This document shows positions 7,820 to 15,377 of a stretch of DNA of 64,000 nucleotides, in pieces. Each line of letters starts with the position of its first letter. Position 1 is the stretch's first letter. The translations under genes and the position numbers were made by a program. A model generated the notes under the pieces. It was not told the origin of the DNA and made no database searches. It saw only the letters and a program-made list of their open reading frames with translations. Source of the stretch: UBA6107 sp964459385 (GTDB lineage: Bacteria > Chloroflexota > Anaerolineae > Anaerolineales > Anaerolineaceae); contig CAYWLG010000002.1 in NCBI GenBank assembly GCA_964459385.1, positions 62,001 through 126,000 of the forward strand, given 5' to 3'.

Positions 7820-7880
7820 TTGAAATTTTCCCCGCTTCACTATATGATGGTCGTTGAGAAGAACGACCATCATTTTTTTT
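7820..7880 (+). promoter_or_regulatory. Promoter nested in a terminator
   Basis: TTGAAA (7820-7825), a 17-bp spacer and TATGAT (7843-7848) form a sigma-70-like promoter whose -10 box overlaps the left arm of the hairpin ATGATGGTCGTT/AACGACCATCAT (7844-7855, 7862-7873), followed by eight Ts. Transcripts arriving from plsC would stop here, while those starting at this promoter would lack the left arm. Confidence 0.5.
7844..7880 (+). terminator. Intrinsic terminator after plsC
   Basis: A 12-bp perfect stem with a 6-base loop and a run of eight Ts ends only five bases before the GAAGGAA ribosome site of the next gene. Confidence 0.8.
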
Positions 7881-7896
7881 GTGAAGGAACCCCAAG

Positions 7897-8799
7897 ATGA
7901 AGAAGATACTCCCCCTGATGTTGCTTTTGCCTTTCCTGCTGGTTTCGTGCAATCTACCCATCACCATCACCATTGGTAACCAGCCCACCGCTACGCCAGA
8001 GATGCCAGCAGCAACTGAGGCAGTGTTGCCCACTGAAACCGCTCTGCCCGAACAGCCGCTGGCCACCGCCACCCCAGAGATCATGGGGCAATCGCTTAAC
8101 CTGGGGGGAGTTTCGCTGATCGTACCTGCCTGCCTGGCCTCTTCGGCCAGCGGGGTCATCATCCCTGAAGAGAATCCCGGCGCTGACAGCCCGGTCTTTA
8201 TGTTTAACCCCGAATACCGCAAGATCACCCTCGAAAACTACCTGCTTGCCGACACCTTCTGGCAGCCGATGATACAGGTCTATCCGGTGCAGCGTTTCAT
8301 CGAATTGGTTCCCAACATAAATGACACCGTGAATCAGATGCACGCCCTGCTGGCTCAAAAACCTGCCGTGCCCACTACCAGCATTCCGCTGTTGCCCATC
8401 GAAGGTGCTGCCCAGGTCTTCCGTGCCCGGGTGGAATATTACAATTTCCAGAACGGCCAGGGGGTGGGTTTTCTCACCCTGTACGCTCAGTATTATGCCC
8501 CGGCCAACAACCATGATATTTTCTACACCTATCAGGGACTCACCGATGATGGGCGTTACTGGGTATCGGCCATCTTCCCGATCAATGCTTCTTATTTGCA
8601 GCCCACTTATGATAATTTCACCGTGCCCGCCGACGGCATTGCCGCCCCGCAGGACGTTACCTCCCCGACCTTCTCGGACGATATGGACGCGTATTACGTG
8701 CAAATGATCGCAAAACTGAACGCCACATCGCAAGATGCCTTCTTGCCGACCATTCCCTGCATGAAACAGCTCGTCCAAACCTTAAATATCGGCGACTGA
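7897..8799 (+). CDS. Lipoprotein of unknown function
   Basis: The 300-residue protein starts with a type II signal peptide (MKKILPLMLLLPFLLVSC, lipobox LVSC) and a Thr/Pro/Ala-rich linker of about 45 residues. A globular domain follows (about 65-300), with four Cys in mature regions and many aromatic residues. I recognise no enzyme motif. It should be anchored to the outer face of the cytoplasmic membrane. It has its own promoter nested in the preceding terminator and a clear terminator behind it, so it is monocistronic. Confidence 0.8.
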   Translation: MKKILPLMLLLPFLLVSCNLPITITIGNQPTATPEMPAATEAVLPTETALPEQPLATATPEIMGQSLNLGGVSLIVPACLASSASGVIIPEENPGADSPVFMFNPEYRKITLENYLLADTFWQPMIQVYPVQRFIELVPNINDTVNQMHALLAQKPAVPTTSIPLLPIEGAAQVFRARVEYYNFQNGQGVGFLTLYAQYYAPANNHDIFYTYQGLTDDGRYWVSAIFPINASYLQPTYDNFTVPADGIAAPQDVTSPTFSDDMDAYYVQMIAKLNATSQDAFLPTIPCMKQLVQTLNIGD

Positions 8800-8822
8800 A
8801 CAAAATCGCAATTTGTTCATTT

Positions 8823-8851
8823 GGGTGCAGAATTTCTCTGCACCCTTTTTG
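8823..8851 (+). terminator. Intrinsic terminator after the lipoprotein gene
   Basis: GGGTGCAGA/TCTGCACCC forms a 9-bp stem with a 5-base loop followed by TTTTT. Confidence 0.85.
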
Positions 8852-8953
8852 TTATCGTTTGGTTAACAGTATCGAAATTCAACTTTGGGTGTTTTAGCCT
8901 GTGGTAGAATTTGCATAAGCACTCGTGCTTCATCCCCCCCACGGAGAACGAAA

Positions 8954-10294
8954 ATGGAACAATCATTAGCAGCTTCTCAGGTGTCCCGCCGTACTCGTTG
9001 GTCATGGTATTTTTATGATTTTGGTAATTCGGCCTACGCCGCCGTCGTTTTGCTGGCGGTTTACGCCCAATATTTTTCCAACGTCGTCGTTGGCAAGGTG
9101 AATGGTCCCACCCTGTGGAACTATTCGGTGGGCATCGCTGCCATTCTCGTGGCCGTGATCTCACCCATCCTCGGCACCATTGCCGATTTTTCAAAGGCCA
9201 AGAAGAAGTTCCTCGTCTTTTTCTCCTTGCTTTCCATCCTTTTCACCGGTCTGCTTTTCTTCGTGCAGGCAGGGGATGTCTTCATTGGGATTCTCTTCTT
9301 TGTATTGGCTGAGATCGGTTATCGCGCCGCCCAGGTTTTCTATGATGCTTTGCTCGTGGATGTCTCAACCCCTGAGACCATCGGTGACATTTCCGGCCGT
9401 GGTTGGGCCATGGGCATGCTGGGCGGAATCGCCTGCCTGGCCATCGTGCTGGTTCCCATTCAACTCACCCACAGTGACCCCCTGATGGTGCGCCTTTCCT
9501 TCATCATCACTGCTGTCTTTTACCTGGCTTCTTCCATCCCGACCTTCTTATATGTGCGCCAGCTTTCTGAACCTGAAAAACTGCCCGCCGGCGAATCGAC
9601 CATCAGTCATGCCTTCAAGCTGCTGGGCAACACCTTCCGCGACGTGCGCAAGTACAAAGAGTTCATCAAATACGCGGTTTCCTTCTTGATCTACAATGAC
9701 GGCATCATGATGCTGATGGACAATGCCGCTCTGATCGGCGCAATCCTCTTTGGCTTCAAGACCCAGGATCTGATCATCCTCATCATCATCTTGCAGATTA
9801 CCGGTGCTGCCGGCGCTTTTCTCTTTGGCCGCATCTCCAATAAGAGAAGCAGCAAAGAGTCTTTGCTCTACTCCCTTATCATTCTCATCGTGGCTGTCGT
9901 TGGTGTATTCTTCATCAACTCGATGACCTTCCTCACCCCGACCGTGGCCTTCTATATTATCGGTGGCATCGCTGGTTTCTCGCTTTCGGGCGTACAGGCC
10001 GTCAGCCGCACCATGGTCAGCCAGCTTACCCCTCACAACAAGACGGCCGAGTTCTATGGCTTCCTTTCGGTGGCGGGTCGCACCTCCACCTTCATCGGAC
10101 CGGTGGTGTTTGGCTCGATCTATGCGGGGGTCTCTAAGAACCTGCTCAAGAACGGCGCTACCGATGCGCTCGCGCAGAGCACCGGCATTTACTGGGCTCT
10201 CGGCTCGATTCTGGTCTTCCTCATCGTCGGCTTGCTGCTGCTGCAGATCGTCCGCCGTGTGACCCACAAAGATCCGCTCAAGTTCGACGAGTAG
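8954..10294 (+). CDS. MFS transporter, UMF1/Atg22-like
   Basis: The 446-residue protein has twelve hydrophobic segments. The N-terminus WSWYFYDFGNSAYAAVVLLAVYAQYF is the signature of the UMF1 (Atg22-like) family of the major facilitator superfamily, and the loop IADFSKAKKKFL is the MFS motif A equivalent. Bacterial members are uncharacterised or exporters of amino acids and other small molecules. The ATG at 8954 follows ACGGAGA; an upstream in-frame start would add 23 unlike residues. A terminator follows, so the gene is monocistronic. Confidence 0.9.
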   Translation: MEQSLAASQVSRRTRWSWYFYDFGNSAYAAVVLLAVYAQYFSNVVVGKVNGPTLWNYSVGIAAILVAVISPILGTIADFSKAKKKFLVFFSLLSILFTGLLFFVQAGDVFIGILFFVLAEIGYRAAQVFYDALLVDVSTPETIGDISGRGWAMGMLGGIACLAIVLVPIQLTHSDPLMVRLSFIITAVFYLASSIPTFLYVRQLSEPEKLPAGESTISHAFKLLGNTFRDVRKYKEFIKYAVSFLIYNDGIMMLMDNAALIGAILFGFKTQDLIILIIILQITGAAGAFLFGRISNKRSSKESLLYSLIILIVAVVGVFFINSMTFLTPTVAFYIIGGIAGFSLSGVQAVSRTMVSQLTPHNKTAEFYGFLSVAGRTSTFIGPVVFGSIYAGVSKNLLKNGATDALAQSTGIYWALGSILVFLIVGLLLLQIVRRVTHKDPLKFDE

Positions 10295-10313
10295 GGCCTC
10301 CGCTCATGCCTTC

Positions 10314-10349
10314 AACATCCCCGCTCAAATTTCAGCGGGGATGTTTTTT
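10314..10349 (+). terminator. Intrinsic terminator after the MFS gene
   Basis: ACATCCCCGCT/AGCGGGGATGT is an 11-bp stem with an 8-base loop and a T6 run. Confidence 0.9.
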
Positions 10350-10461
10350 ATCAGTGGATTGCAAAATCATCGATTTATCCAAAATTAAGAGGGAGTTAAG
10401 AATTTTTTGGGCGCCGGATTAACCTATTTTCCAAACCGGCCAAATTCGTTAAAATGAAACC

Positions 10462-11373
10462 ATGCTTAAGAAACTTTCTGATCACTTCACGCAGGGCTCG
10501 CTAAGCACGGCCATTGCCATCAGCCTCAGCCAGGGCTTCCCCGAATCGATCGGCTTGCCCGTTGCCAGGGCGCTGGGCGGACTGCTCTCTTCGCGGTTCT
10601 TCTCCCCGGTGGTCAAGGCAGTACGCCTCAATCAGTGGATCGCCCACGACCAAAAGATGACGACTCGCCAGCTTAACCAGGCCGTGCGCGCTGTCTTTCT
10701 CAACCAGGCTCGCGCCCTTTACACCTTCTATCACAATCTCGACCGCCCCGAGCGCGTGAAGGAGCTTGTCAGCATCTCGCCGAAAATGCAGGCCGTCATG
10801 GATTCGAGCAATAAAGGCGGGCAGGGCACGCTGCTGCTCATCCCCCACCTCACCGGCTTTGATATGGGCGGGCTGCTCCTGGGCATGCAGCACTTCAAAT
10901 TCCTCACCCTTTCTTACCCCAACCCGCCCCGTGGCTACGAGTGGCAAAACAAGATTCGCAACGACCGCGGCTTGGAGGTCATGCCCATGTCCTTTCAGTC
11001 CACCCAGTTGGCGCGCGAACGCTTGCAGACCGGCGGCACCGTGCTCACCGGCATTGATCGCCCCTTGCCCGGTTCGGGCTATTCGCCGCTTTTCTTTGGC
11101 CGCCCCGCCGAACTGCCCGTTGCTTACATCAAACTGGCGCTCAGAACCAAAGCCCGTGTCGTGGTGGTGGCGTTCCAAAATTTACCCAACGGCCATTATG
11201 AGATTGACGCCTCGGACGAAGTTCCCATGCAGCCAACAACGGATCCCAAAGCCGAGCTGCTGGAGAACGCTGCCCGCGTGCTCAGCGCCGCCGAAACCTT
11301 CATCCGTCGCAACCCGGCCGCCTGGGCCATGTTCTACCCGGTCTGGCCAGGCATGGAAACCGGGCTGCCTTGA
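10462..11373 (+). CDS. Lysophospholipid acyltransferase-like protein (LpxL/HtrB fold)
   Basis: The 303-residue protein shows the LpxL-type acyltransferase pattern: LLIPHLTGFDMGG (HX4D, His129/Asp134), the Arg/Gly block RNDRGLEVMPM, GGTVLTGIDRPLPGSG (block III) and LPVAYIKLALRTKARVVVVAF. Relatives acylate lipid A precursors in Gram-negatives or phosphatidylinositol mannosides in actinobacteria (PatA). Chloroflexota generally lack lipid A, so a glycolipid acceptor is more likely. It is translationally coupled to the esterase lipoprotein downstream. A TAAAAT box lies six bases before the ATG without a Shine-Dalgarno. Confidence 0.78.
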   Translation: MLKKLSDHFTQGSLSTAIAISLSQGFPESIGLPVARALGGLLSSRFFSPVVKAVRLNQWIAHDQKMTTRQLNQAVRAVFLNQARALYTFYHNLDRPERVKELVSISPKMQAVMDSSNKGGQGTLLLIPHLTGFDMGGLLLGMQHFKFLTLSYPNPPRGYEWQNKIRNDRGLEVMPMSFQSTQLARERLQTGGTVLTGIDRPLPGSGYSPLFFGRPAELPVAYIKLALRTKARVVVVAFQNLPNGHYEIDASDEVPMQPTTDPKAELLENAARVLSAAETFIRRNPAAWAMFYPVWPGMETGLP

Positions 11374-12245
11374 AATTTCATCGCCTCGCTCTCATCGGGC
11401 TGTTTGCGCTGTTAACGGCTACTTTTGCAGCCTGTGCCCCGCAAATACAACAGCAGCCAACTCAACCCCCCACCCTGACGGCTTCGCCTCTCCCCCCCAC
11501 CGCGACACCGGCGCCTACCCCCACCGCTGCCTGTGAACTGCCCGGGCGCACCGGCCAATATCAGATTCAGTCCACCGCGCTGGGCGAGAAGCTCACTTTC
11601 ACCGTCTATCTGCCCCCCTGCTACGACACGGCCCATCCCGGTGGCTACCCCGTGCTCTACCTCTTCCACGGCCAGAACATGGACGACACCTTCTGGCCCT
11701 CCATCGGCATCACCTATGCCGCCGATGCGGCCATTCAGGCCGGGCACCAGCCATTCATCATGGTCTTCCCCTACGAAGTCCACAACTGGGATATCCCTTC
11801 CGAATCGCACTTCGGCGACGCCATCACCCAGGACCTCATGCCCTGGGTCGAGGCGCAGTACAGCATCTGCACCCGCCGTGCCTGCCAGGCCATCGGCGGC
11901 CTCTCGCGTGGGGGTGGCTGGGCCATGCACATCGGCCTCACCAATTTCGAGACCTTTGGCTCGATCGGCGCGCACAGTTTTGGCTACTTTTCCGGTGATC
12001 TCTACCGCGTGCAGAACCTGTTGCAAAAATACACCCCGGCCGACTTCCCGCGCATCTACATTGACCGCGGCGACCAAGATTACCTGCGCGACGACATAGA
12101 CCTCTACGAAAAAAACCTCACTGCCACGGGGGTAGCCCACGAATACATCATCAATCCCGGCACTCATGAAAAGGCATACTGGCAGTCACAGGTGCAGAAC
12201 TACCTCAACTGGTACATGCAGGGCTTTGATGCGGCCATGAAGTAG
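11370..12245 (+). CDS. Esterase-family lipoprotein (alpha/beta hydrolase)
   Basis: The 291-residue protein begins with TTG inside the stop codon of the preceding gene (TTGA overlap), giving a convincing lipoprotein signal (LFALLTATFAAC, Cys22) and a Thr/Pro linker to residue 54. The rest matches the putative esterase family (esterase D/antigen 85-like): YPVLYLFHGQNMDD, then the nucleophile elbow GGLSRGGG with Ser179, an Asp in YIDRGDQDY and His in NPGTHEKAYW. It should hydrolyse or transfer esters outside the membrane. Coupling to an acyltransferase suggests both act on the same envelope lipid; this is inference. Confidence 0.82.
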   Translation: MKFHRLALIGLFALLTATFAACAPQIQQQPTQPPTLTASPLPPTATPAPTPTAACELPGRTGQYQIQSTALGEKLTFTVYLPPCYDTAHPGGYPVLYLFHGQNMDDTFWPSIGITYAADAAIQAGHQPFIMVFPYEVHNWDIPSESHFGDAITQDLMPWVEAQYSICTRRACQAIGGLSRGGGWAMHIGLTNFETFGSIGAHSFGYFSGDLYRVQNLLQKYTPADFPRIYIDRGDQDYLRDDIDLYEKNLTATGVAHEYIINPGTHEKAYWQSQVQNYLNWYMQGFDAAMK

Positions 12246-12286
12246 CTCTCAAGAACAACGCAGCGAACCTCATTCCCAGTCTCCAG

Positions 12287-12333
12287 TCATTGCGAGATCC
12301 ATGCCTCTGGGTCGAAGTGATCTCCCCCAAGGC
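12287..12333. repeat. Degenerate interspersed repeat (CATTGCGAG...GAAGTGATCTC)
   Basis: GTCATTGCGAG and GAAGTGATCTCCCCCAAGG bracket a short unrelated centre, resembling the CATTGCGAG...GAAGCAATCTC dispersed repeats common in several environmental bacterial genomes. Only one decayed copy is seen here. Confidence 0.35.
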
Positions 12334-12400
12334 CGCACAGCGACCTTTCCCCTCTGATATAATTCCCCTGCTCCAAAAATTCAGCTCGTGAAGGAACCCC

Positions 12401-14494
12401 ATGCCTCCCTCTGATCTGACCCCCTTTTTTGAACCCAACGGCGTCGCCATCATCGGTGCCTCGGCCAACCCCCGCAAGCTCAGCCACGGCATTTTACGCA
12501 ACCTCGTCAACTCCACCTATGCGGGTGGGGTTTACCCCGTCAACCCGAACGAGAGCGAGATCCTCGGCAAACCTTGCTTCAAGGACATCTCTGCCGTGCC
12601 CGACCCGGTTGACCTGGCGGTGATGATCGTGCCAGCGCCAGCCACCCCCGAAATTCTCACGGCCTGTGGCGAGCGTGGCATCCGCGGCGTCATCATCATC
12701 TCGGGCGGATTCAAAGAGGTGGGCACTTCCGGCCTGGACCTCGAACAGCAGTGTCTCGACATCGCTCACCAATACAAGATGCGCCTCATCGGCCCCAACT
12801 GTGTGGGCGCCATGAATCTGATCAACGGCCTCAACACCACCTTCATCAGCGGCACCCCCGCTGTGGGCGGCATCGGCTTTCTCTCCCAGTCCGGCGCCAT
12901 CTGCGGCGGCGTGGTTGATTTCGTACACGGCAAAAAGGTGGGTTTTTCTCACTTCCTCAGCCTCGGCAACGAAGCCGATGTGACCGAGACCGACATCATC
13001 GAATACCTCGGTGAAGACCCGCACACGCGCGTCATCGCCGCGTATGTCGAAGAGATCCGTGACGGCCGCCGCTTTTTGGAAGTGGCCCGCAAGGTCTCGC
13101 CCAAAAAGCCCATCGTCCTGCTCAAGGCCGGACGCAGCTCGGCCGGCGCGCGCGCCATTTCGTCGCACACAGGTTCGCTGGCCGGTTCCATGATGGCCTA
13201 CCGCGCCGCCTTCAAACAGGCCGGCGTCATCGAGGTGCTCAACTTCTCAGAACTTTTCGACGTGGCCCTGGCTTTCAGCACCCAGCCCTTGCCGGCCGGC
13301 ACCCGTGCCGCCATCCTCACCAATGCCGGCGGCCCCACTGCCATCGCCTCCGACTCCCTCTCCACCCACGGCTTCAGCCTGGGCGACCTGTCAGACTCCA
13401 CCCGCGCGCTATTACGCCAGCACCTCAACCCGGCCGCGCAGGTCAACAACCCCGTAGACATGCTGGGCGGCGCCGAACCGCAAGATTACGCCCTGGCCGT
13501 CAAGGCCGCCCTCGACGACCCGCAGATCGATGTGGTCATTCCCCTGCTGGTGCCGCAGGCCCTCGTCAGCCCGGCTGGTGTGGCCCAGGCCATCGTCGAT
13601 GCCTCGCACGGATCGGGCAAGACCGTGCTGGCCTGTATCCTCGGCGATGAGAGCGTGGGCGAGGCCCGTGTCGTGCTACAGGGCAACAACATCCCCATGT
13701 ACGTTTACCCCGAAACCCCCGGTGTGGTGCTCAGCGCCATGAACCGTTATAAAGACTGGCTGCAGGCCATCCCGGCCGCCGCCCAGCCCCTCCCCGGCGT
13801 GGATCAAGCCGCCGCCGCACAGATCCTTGCCGCGGCCGCTGGCGGCAGCCTGGGCGAGGCGCAGACCCGCCCCCTGCTCGAAGCCTATGGCATCCCCGTG
13901 GTGGCCGGCGCCTTTGCCGAGTCTTCTGCTGCCGCCGTCAGTGCCGCCCGTAAATTGGGCTACCCGTTGGTGATGAAGATCGTCTCGCCCGACATCCTGC
14001 ACAAATCCGATGTCGGCGGCATCCGCCTCAACCTTGCTTCTGACGCCGAAGTGGCCGCCGCCTTTGATGATCTCATGGCCGCCGTGGCCGCCGCCCGCCC
14101 ACAGGCCAGCCTCGAAGGCGTGCTGCTCGAAAAGATGGCCCCGCGTGGGCAGGAAGTGATCGTGGGCATGAAGCGCGAGAAGGGCTTTGGCCCCCTGCTC
14201 ATGTTCGGCCTGGGCGGCATTTATGTCGAACTCTTCAAAGACGTCTCCTTCCGCCTGGCCCCCATCAGCCCCGCTGAGGCCCTGTCCATGATCCACGAGA
14301 CCGCCGCCGGCCGCCTGCTCACCGGTTTTCGCGGCCAGCCCAAAGCCGACCTCGACGCCGTGGTCAACTGCCTTTGCCGCCTCTCGCAGCTTGCCCTCGA
14401 CTTCCCCCAGATTCAGGAGATCGAGGTCAACCCCCTGCTCGTCTTTTCTGAGGGTCAGGGCGCCCTCGCCCTCGATGGACGGGTTATTTTATGA
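12401..14494 (+). CDS. acd: ADP-forming acetate/acyl-CoA synthetase (alpha-beta fusion)
   Basis: The 697-residue protein fuses both subunits of the NDP-forming acyl-CoA synthetase family. The order is: CoA-binding Rossmann domain (VAIIGASANPRKLSHG, residues 15-30), succinyl-CoA-ligase-like domain with the phosphohistidine loop SSHTGSLAG (His256), a flavodoxin-like domain ending near 465, and an ATP-grasp domain (about 475-697; YPLVMKIVSPDILHKSDVGGIRLNL, EVNPLLVF). It makes ATP from acyl-CoA, ADP and phosphate, a typical fermentative energy-saving step, or works in reverse. It is preceded by TATAAT near 12357 and GAAGGAA before the ATG; no partner genes are adjacent. Confidence 0.92.
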   Translation: MPPSDLTPFFEPNGVAIIGASANPRKLSHGILRNLVNSTYAGGVYPVNPNESEILGKPCFKDISAVPDPVDLAVMIVPAPATPEILTACGERGIRGVIIISGGFKEVGTSGLDLEQQCLDIAHQYKMRLIGPNCVGAMNLINGLNTTFISGTPAVGGIGFLSQSGAICGGVVDFVHGKKVGFSHFLSLGNEADVTETDIIEYLGEDPHTRVIAAYVEEIRDGRRFLEVARKVSPKKPIVLLKAGRSSAGARAISSHTGSLAGSMMAYRAAFKQAGVIEVLNFSELFDVALAFSTQPLPAGTRAAILTNAGGPTAIASDSLSTHGFSLGDLSDSTRALLRQHLNPAAQVNNPVDMLGGAEPQDYALAVKAALDDPQIDVVIPLLVPQALVSPAGVAQAIVDASHGSGKTVLACILGDESVGEARVVLQGNNIPMYVYPETPGVVLSAMNRYKDWLQAIPAAAQPLPGVDQAAAAQILAAAAGGSLGEAQTRPLLEAYGIPVVAGAFAESSAAAVSAARKLGYPLVMKIVSPDILHKSDVGGIRLNLASDAEVAAAFDDLMAAVAAARPQASLEGVLLEKMAPRGQEVIVGMKREKGFGPLLMFGLGGIYVELFKDVSFRLAPISPAEALSMIHETAAGRLLTGFRGQPKADLDAVVNCLCRLSQLALDFPQIQEIEVNPLLVFSEGQGALALDGRVIL

Positions 14495-14786
14495 ACGAAA
14501 ATAGGGGAATTCTTTCAAATATATATACAATTTGATATATATTCCCTTATAATTAAAACGATCCTCTGCTGGTTGCCCCCCTCAACCAGTAGGGGATCAC
14601 TTTTTTATCAGGGGGTGTGCAGTCATCAGCGGGCCTCTGGGATCCCCAGCCGCTCGCTTCTTCCCGCAGGATTTTTAACCAATTTCTGACAAATCGTTAG
14701 CGTTCCTTTAACACAGCGTGGTTAATATAGAGCATGTAAACAAAGCAACACAATAAATCAAAAAGGTGTTTTGACTGGAGGTATGT
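14495..14786. promoter_or_regulatory. Intergenic region upstream of hsp20
   Basis: The stretch has no gene. It holds an AT-rich TATATATA segment, a TATAAT box (14548-14553) seven bases before a strong terminator hairpin, and nearer hsp20 the segment from 14683 that reappears in decayed form at 17636. GACTGGAGG gives the ribosome site of hsp20. Confidence 0.5.
14560..14606 (+). terminator. Strong intrinsic terminator after acd
   Basis: GATCCTCTGCTGGTTG pairs with CAACCAGTAGGGGATC (16 bp, two G-U pairs) around CCCCCCT, followed by TTTTTT. It starts six bases after a TATAAT box, so a very short RNA could be made from here. Confidence 0.85.
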
Positions 14787-15284
14787 ATGAATACAAATAT
14801 TCTTCCCTCGAAGCGCCGCAGCGACAAATTGGCCGTCCGGCGTGAATATGATGAACCGTTGATGGCGTTCCAGAACGAAATGAACCATCTCATCGATCAC
14901 TTCTTCACCGATCCCTTTGATCTGGCTCCTTTCGCCGCCCGCCTGCCCGATTTTAGCCCGCGTGTCGACGTGAGCGAGACCGATGCAGCCATCAAGGTCG
15001 TGGCAGAGCTGCCCGGCCTGGACGAGAAAGACATTCAGGTCAGCCTCGAACACGACAGCCTCATCATCAGCGGCGAGAAGAAGAGCGACGTTGAAGAGAA
15101 AGGCAAGAACTTCCATCGCATCGAACGCTCGTTCGGTTCTTTCCAACGCGTCATTCCCCTCGATACTGAGGTCGAAGGCGACAAGGTCGAAGCCGAATTC
15201 AAGAAAGGCGTGCTCACCGTCACCCTGCCGAAACCGGCCGCTGCCGTCAAAGCCGCCAAAAAGATCAATATCAAAGCCAGCTAA
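14787..15284 (+). CDS. Hsp20/alpha-crystallin small heat-shock protein
   Basis: The 165-residue protein has an N-terminal arm ending near 58 and an alpha-crystallin domain (PRVDVSETDAAIKVVAELPGLDEKDIQVSLEHDSLIISGEKK to GVLTVTLPKP). It binds unfolding proteins as an ATP-independent holdase in the cytoplasm. The Ala/Lys-rich C-terminus (AAAVKAAKKINIKAS) carries the I-X-I-like anchor motif INI. It is monocistronic with a conserved terminator, and flanking pieces of a second copy persist at 17636-17856. Confidence 0.92.
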   Translation: MNTNILPSKRRSDKLAVRREYDEPLMAFQNEMNHLIDHFFTDPFDLAPFAARLPDFSPRVDVSETDAAIKVVAELPGLDEKDIQVSLEHDSLIISGEKKSDVEEKGKNFHRIERSFGSFQRVIPLDTEVEGDKVEAEFKKGVLTVTLPKPAAAVKAAKKINIKAS

Positions 15285-15309
15285 TTTATTCCCTCGTTAA
15301 GGGAAGTTC

Positions 15310-15357
15310 CGGGCAGTGTGAGCCTATCTTGAACGCCTCACTGCCCGTTTTTTATTT
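15310..15357 (+). terminator. Terminator after hsp20
   Basis: CGGGCAGTG (15310-15318) pairs with CACTGCCCG (15339-15347), followed by TTTTTT. A sequence-related hairpin without its gene lies at 17816-17856. Confidence 0.85.
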
Positions 15358-15377
15358 AAATGTTCGCTGGCCGGGTT

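Noticed and set aside
14690..14750. Possible CIRCE element before hsp20
   Set aside because: TTAGCGTTC is present, but there is no GAGTGCTAA-like partner at the right spacing.
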